From the NCBI GenBank assembly GCA_023418755.1, contig JAEZZE010000407.1, forward strand, positions 1-6,275: 6,275 bases of DNA, written 5' to 3'. Source of the DNA: Bacillota bacterium (GTDB lineage Bacteria > Bacillota > Bacilli > Paenibacillales > Paenibacillaceae). The translations under genes were made by a program, and so were the position numbers. Shown here one piece after another: positions 4,849-6,275 of this stretch. Every line of letters starts with the position of its first letter. Positions within the stretch are counted from its first letter, which is position 1. The notes under the pieces are model-generated. The model searched no databases, was not told the DNA's origin, and saw nothing but the letters and a program-made list of their open reading frames with translations.

Positions 4849-5586
4849 ATGTACCTGAAGGAAGTCACGATATTGCGGGACCGGTTTCCCAACCGGGAGG
4901 CTTACCCGTTTACCGTTCCCTCCCTCTGTAAAACCGAGAGGCTGCGCCTCGAAGACCCGGTCACGTTCTTCGTCGGGGAGAACGGCTCCGGCAAATCCAC
5001 GCTGCTCGAAGCGATCGCCTGGCAGTGCGGCTTTCATACGGGCGGAGGAGGCATCAACCAAATTTACGAGTTGGAAAACAGCGAAGCGTCCTTCGGCCCG
5101 TACATCCGCCTCTCCTGGCTGCCGAAGGTGCGCAACGGCTTCTTCCTGCGCGCGGAATCCTTCTTCGACTTCGCCAATTTCTTGGACGAGGAAGTGCGGG
5201 AGCAGCCCGGCGAACGCCATGCGTTCTATGCCCCTTACGGAGGGAAATCGCTGCACGAGCAATCGCACGGCGAATCGTTCCTGAGCCTGTTCCGCAACCG
5301 CTTCGGCAAGCAAGCGATCTATCTGCTGGACGAGCCTGAGGCCGCCTTGTCGCCCGCCCGCCAGCTTAACCTGATGTCCATTCTCCATCGGCTGCGGTCG
5401 AGCGCCCAGTTCATCATCGCGACGCACTCCCCGATCCTGCTGGGATTTCCCGACGCGCGCATCTTCTCGTTCGACGAAGCCCCGATCCGGGAAATCTCTT
5501 ACGAGGATACCGCTCACTACCAGTTGACCCGGAGGTTTCTCGAAAACCGCAAAGCCGTATTCCGCGACTTGTTCGGCGAAGACTGA
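4849..5586 (+). CDS. AAA family ATPase (COG3910-type, ABC/SMC-like nucleotide-binding fold)
   Basis: A 245-residue soluble ATPase. Walker A GENGSGKST is at 43-51. The ABC-type signature is SHGES (139-143), Walker B IYLLDEPE at 157-164 with D161 and catalytic E162, a D-loop-like LSP (167-169) and the H-loop THSP with H193 (192-195). There is no long coiled-coil insert as in Rad50 or SMC and no transporter partner nearby, so it is not a typical ABC importer or exporter. The order SHGES, LLDEPEAALSP, IIATHSPILL matches the predicted-ATPase family COG3910, whose role is not established. ATG 4849 has GCGAGGAG (4835-4842) six bases upstream. Such solitary ATPases sometimes act in overcoming-lysogenization-defect-like or DNA-repair settings, but nothing here shows that. 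The gene converges on an MFS transporter gene across a terminator. Confidence 0.9.
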   Translation: MYLKEVTILRDRFPNREAYPFTVPSLCKTERLRLEDPVTFFVGENGSGKSTLLEAIAWQCGFHTGGGGINQIYELENSEASFGPYIRLSWLPKVRNGFFLRAESFFDFANFLDEEVREQPGERHAFYAPYGGKSLHEQSHGESFLSLFRNRFGKQAIYLLDEPEAALSPARQLNLMSILHRLRSSAQFIIATHSPILLGFPDARIFSFDEAPIREISYEDTAHYQLTRRFLENRKAVFRDLFGED

Positions 5587-5648
5587 GCTGCCGCCGGGTC
5601 CGCCTATGCCAAACATAATCGGGTATCGCCGGAGTGCGTCCACCAAGC

Positions 5649-5704
5649 AAAAAAAGGAGCATGCCTCCCGATCCGGGTCTCCGGATTCGGAAGCATGCTC
5701 CTTT
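5649..5704 (-). terminator. strong rho-independent terminator of the MFS gene
   Basis: A 12-bp outer stem (5653-5664 with 5693-5704, AAAGGAGCATGC and its complement) encloses an inner helix CGATCCGG/CCGGAT-(T)-CG with loop GTCT (5677-5680). On the minus strand it ends in seven T's (complement of 5649-5655). On the plus strand only CCTTTGC follows, so it should act mainly on minus-strand transcripts, though it may stall read-through from the ATPase gene. Confidence 0.88.
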
Positions 5705-5733
5705 GCGGTCGGAATAACGTTCCGCCGTTCGAA

Positions 5734-6275
5734 CTAAGCCGCCTCGGCCCTCTCCGCCTTGCCCGTCCTCGGCAACAGGTTGACGATGAAGATTTTCACC
5801 ATCGCGATCGCCAGCAGCAGGATAAATATCGCGTGCATGCCGGCCGCCATCTGCGACGGGACCTCCTCGGTCACGACCCGGTTGAACAGCATGCCGAATA
5901 CGGCAACCGCCACCGTCTGCCCGAGCGTCCCCATGAAGGAGTTGGTGGAGGTAGCGACTCCGCGCATGTTGCCCGCCGCGGAATTTTGAATCGTGACGAT
6001 CGCCGGAGTGCTAATGCAGCCCATGCCGAAGCCGACCAGAATGAGCAGCCCGATGATGTGCCAGTAAGAGGAGCCCTCGTGCAGCGTATACAGCCACAGC
6101 GCGCCGCAAGCGACGAGAATCGTTCCGAGCAGCATGAATCTCCCCGCGCCGAAACGGAACATGTATCTGCCCGACAGATTCGAAGCGATCGGCCAGGCGA
6201 GCGACATCGGCATCAGCATAAGTCCCGACGTCGTGGCGCTGAGCCCCATCACGTTCTGGATCCACAGCGGAATAT
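5734..6275 (-). CDS. MFS transporter, DHA2 (EmrB/QacA-like) family, C-terminal part
   Basis: The 3' end of a gene that continues past the right edge; about 180 codons are visible and the start is not. The frame reads through IPLWIQNVMGLS-like sequence at the edge, then LMLMPMSLAWPIASNLSGR and further hydrophobic helices. IPLWIQN...G.SA...G..L.P is the pattern of the middle of 14-helix DHA2 drug:proton antiporters (EmrB/QacA). About five membrane segments follow, near nt 6165-6230, 6090-6150, 6000-6070, 5870-5940 and 5775-5840. SAAGNMRGVATSTNSFMGTLGQ is the typical late-loop region of this subfamily. The end is a TAG at 5734-5736 after a short charged tail (KAERAEAA). Proton-driven export of drugs or metabolites is family knowledge; the substrate cannot be told from this fragment. 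It is followed by the terminator at 5649-5704. Confidence 0.9.
   Translation of the reverse strand, partial: IPLWIQNVMGLSATTSGLMLMPMSLAWPIASNLSGRYMFRFGAGRFMLLGTILVACGALWLYTLHEGSSYWHIIGLLILVGFGMGCISTPAIVTIQNSAAGNMRGVATSTNSFMGTLGQTVAVAVFGMLFNRVVTEEVPSQMAAGMHAIFILLLAIAMVKIFIVNLLPRTGKAERAEAA

Noticed and set aside
4600..5646. 348-codon minus-strand frame antisense to the ATPase
   Set aside because: Long open frames opposite GC-rich genes are common; the plus strand holds all ATPase motifs and a good ribosome binding site.

Overview
This window looks like chromosomal DNA from a moderately GC-rich Firmicute of the Paenibacillaceae (Paenibacillus or Cohnella type). The reasons are a Bacillus-style rRNA leader with boxA, a T-box riboswitch, an AroQ-type chorismate mutase fused to a type I-beta DAHP synthase, an HPr kinase, a tiny holin-like toxin ORF and strong AGGAGG-like ribosome binding sites. 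Genus assignment is inference. No protein here marks the region as a plasmid, prophage or integrated element.

Layout. Positions 1-313 read leftward as the promoter region and leader of an rRNA operon; the first rRNA gene should lie just off the left edge. About 230 bp without a credible gene follows, carrying imperfect direct repeats. A rightward promoter (about 544-572) then drives a complete T-box leader (about 580-870). Its specifier codon appears to be UUC (Phe). It controls a 360-residue bifunctional chorismate mutase/DAHP synthase (917-1999) that enters aromatic amino acid synthesis. A 29-codon hydrophobic ORF resembling the putative holin-like toxin family follows at 2129-2218. A perfect 14-bp hairpin (2279-2310) separates it from convergent genes.

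On the minus strand, an HPr kinase/phosphorylase-like gene (TTG start at 4278) and a TraB/GumN-family putative lipoprotein overlap by 4 bp and form a two-gene operon. The operon starts from an extended -10 promoter at about 4301-4309. The HprK-like protein departs from the usual family sequence at several signature positions and does not sit next to lgt, so it may be a second, specialised copy. On the plus strand, a 120-residue protein of unknown function (4405-4767) precedes a COG3910-type AAA/ABC ATPase (4849-5586). At the right edge, the C-terminal part of a 14-TM-type (DHA2) MFS transporter reads leftward and ends in a strong terminator (5649-5704) facing the ATPase gene.

Functional picture. 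The region is mostly ordinary core and accessory chromosome. The best regulatory element is the Phe-type T-box over the first step of the shikimate pathway. The items most worth follow-up are the divergent HprK-TraB pair, the holin-like toxin ORF with no obvious antitoxin RNA, and three TTCGA boxes spaced exactly 10 bp apart upstream of the rRNA promoter.
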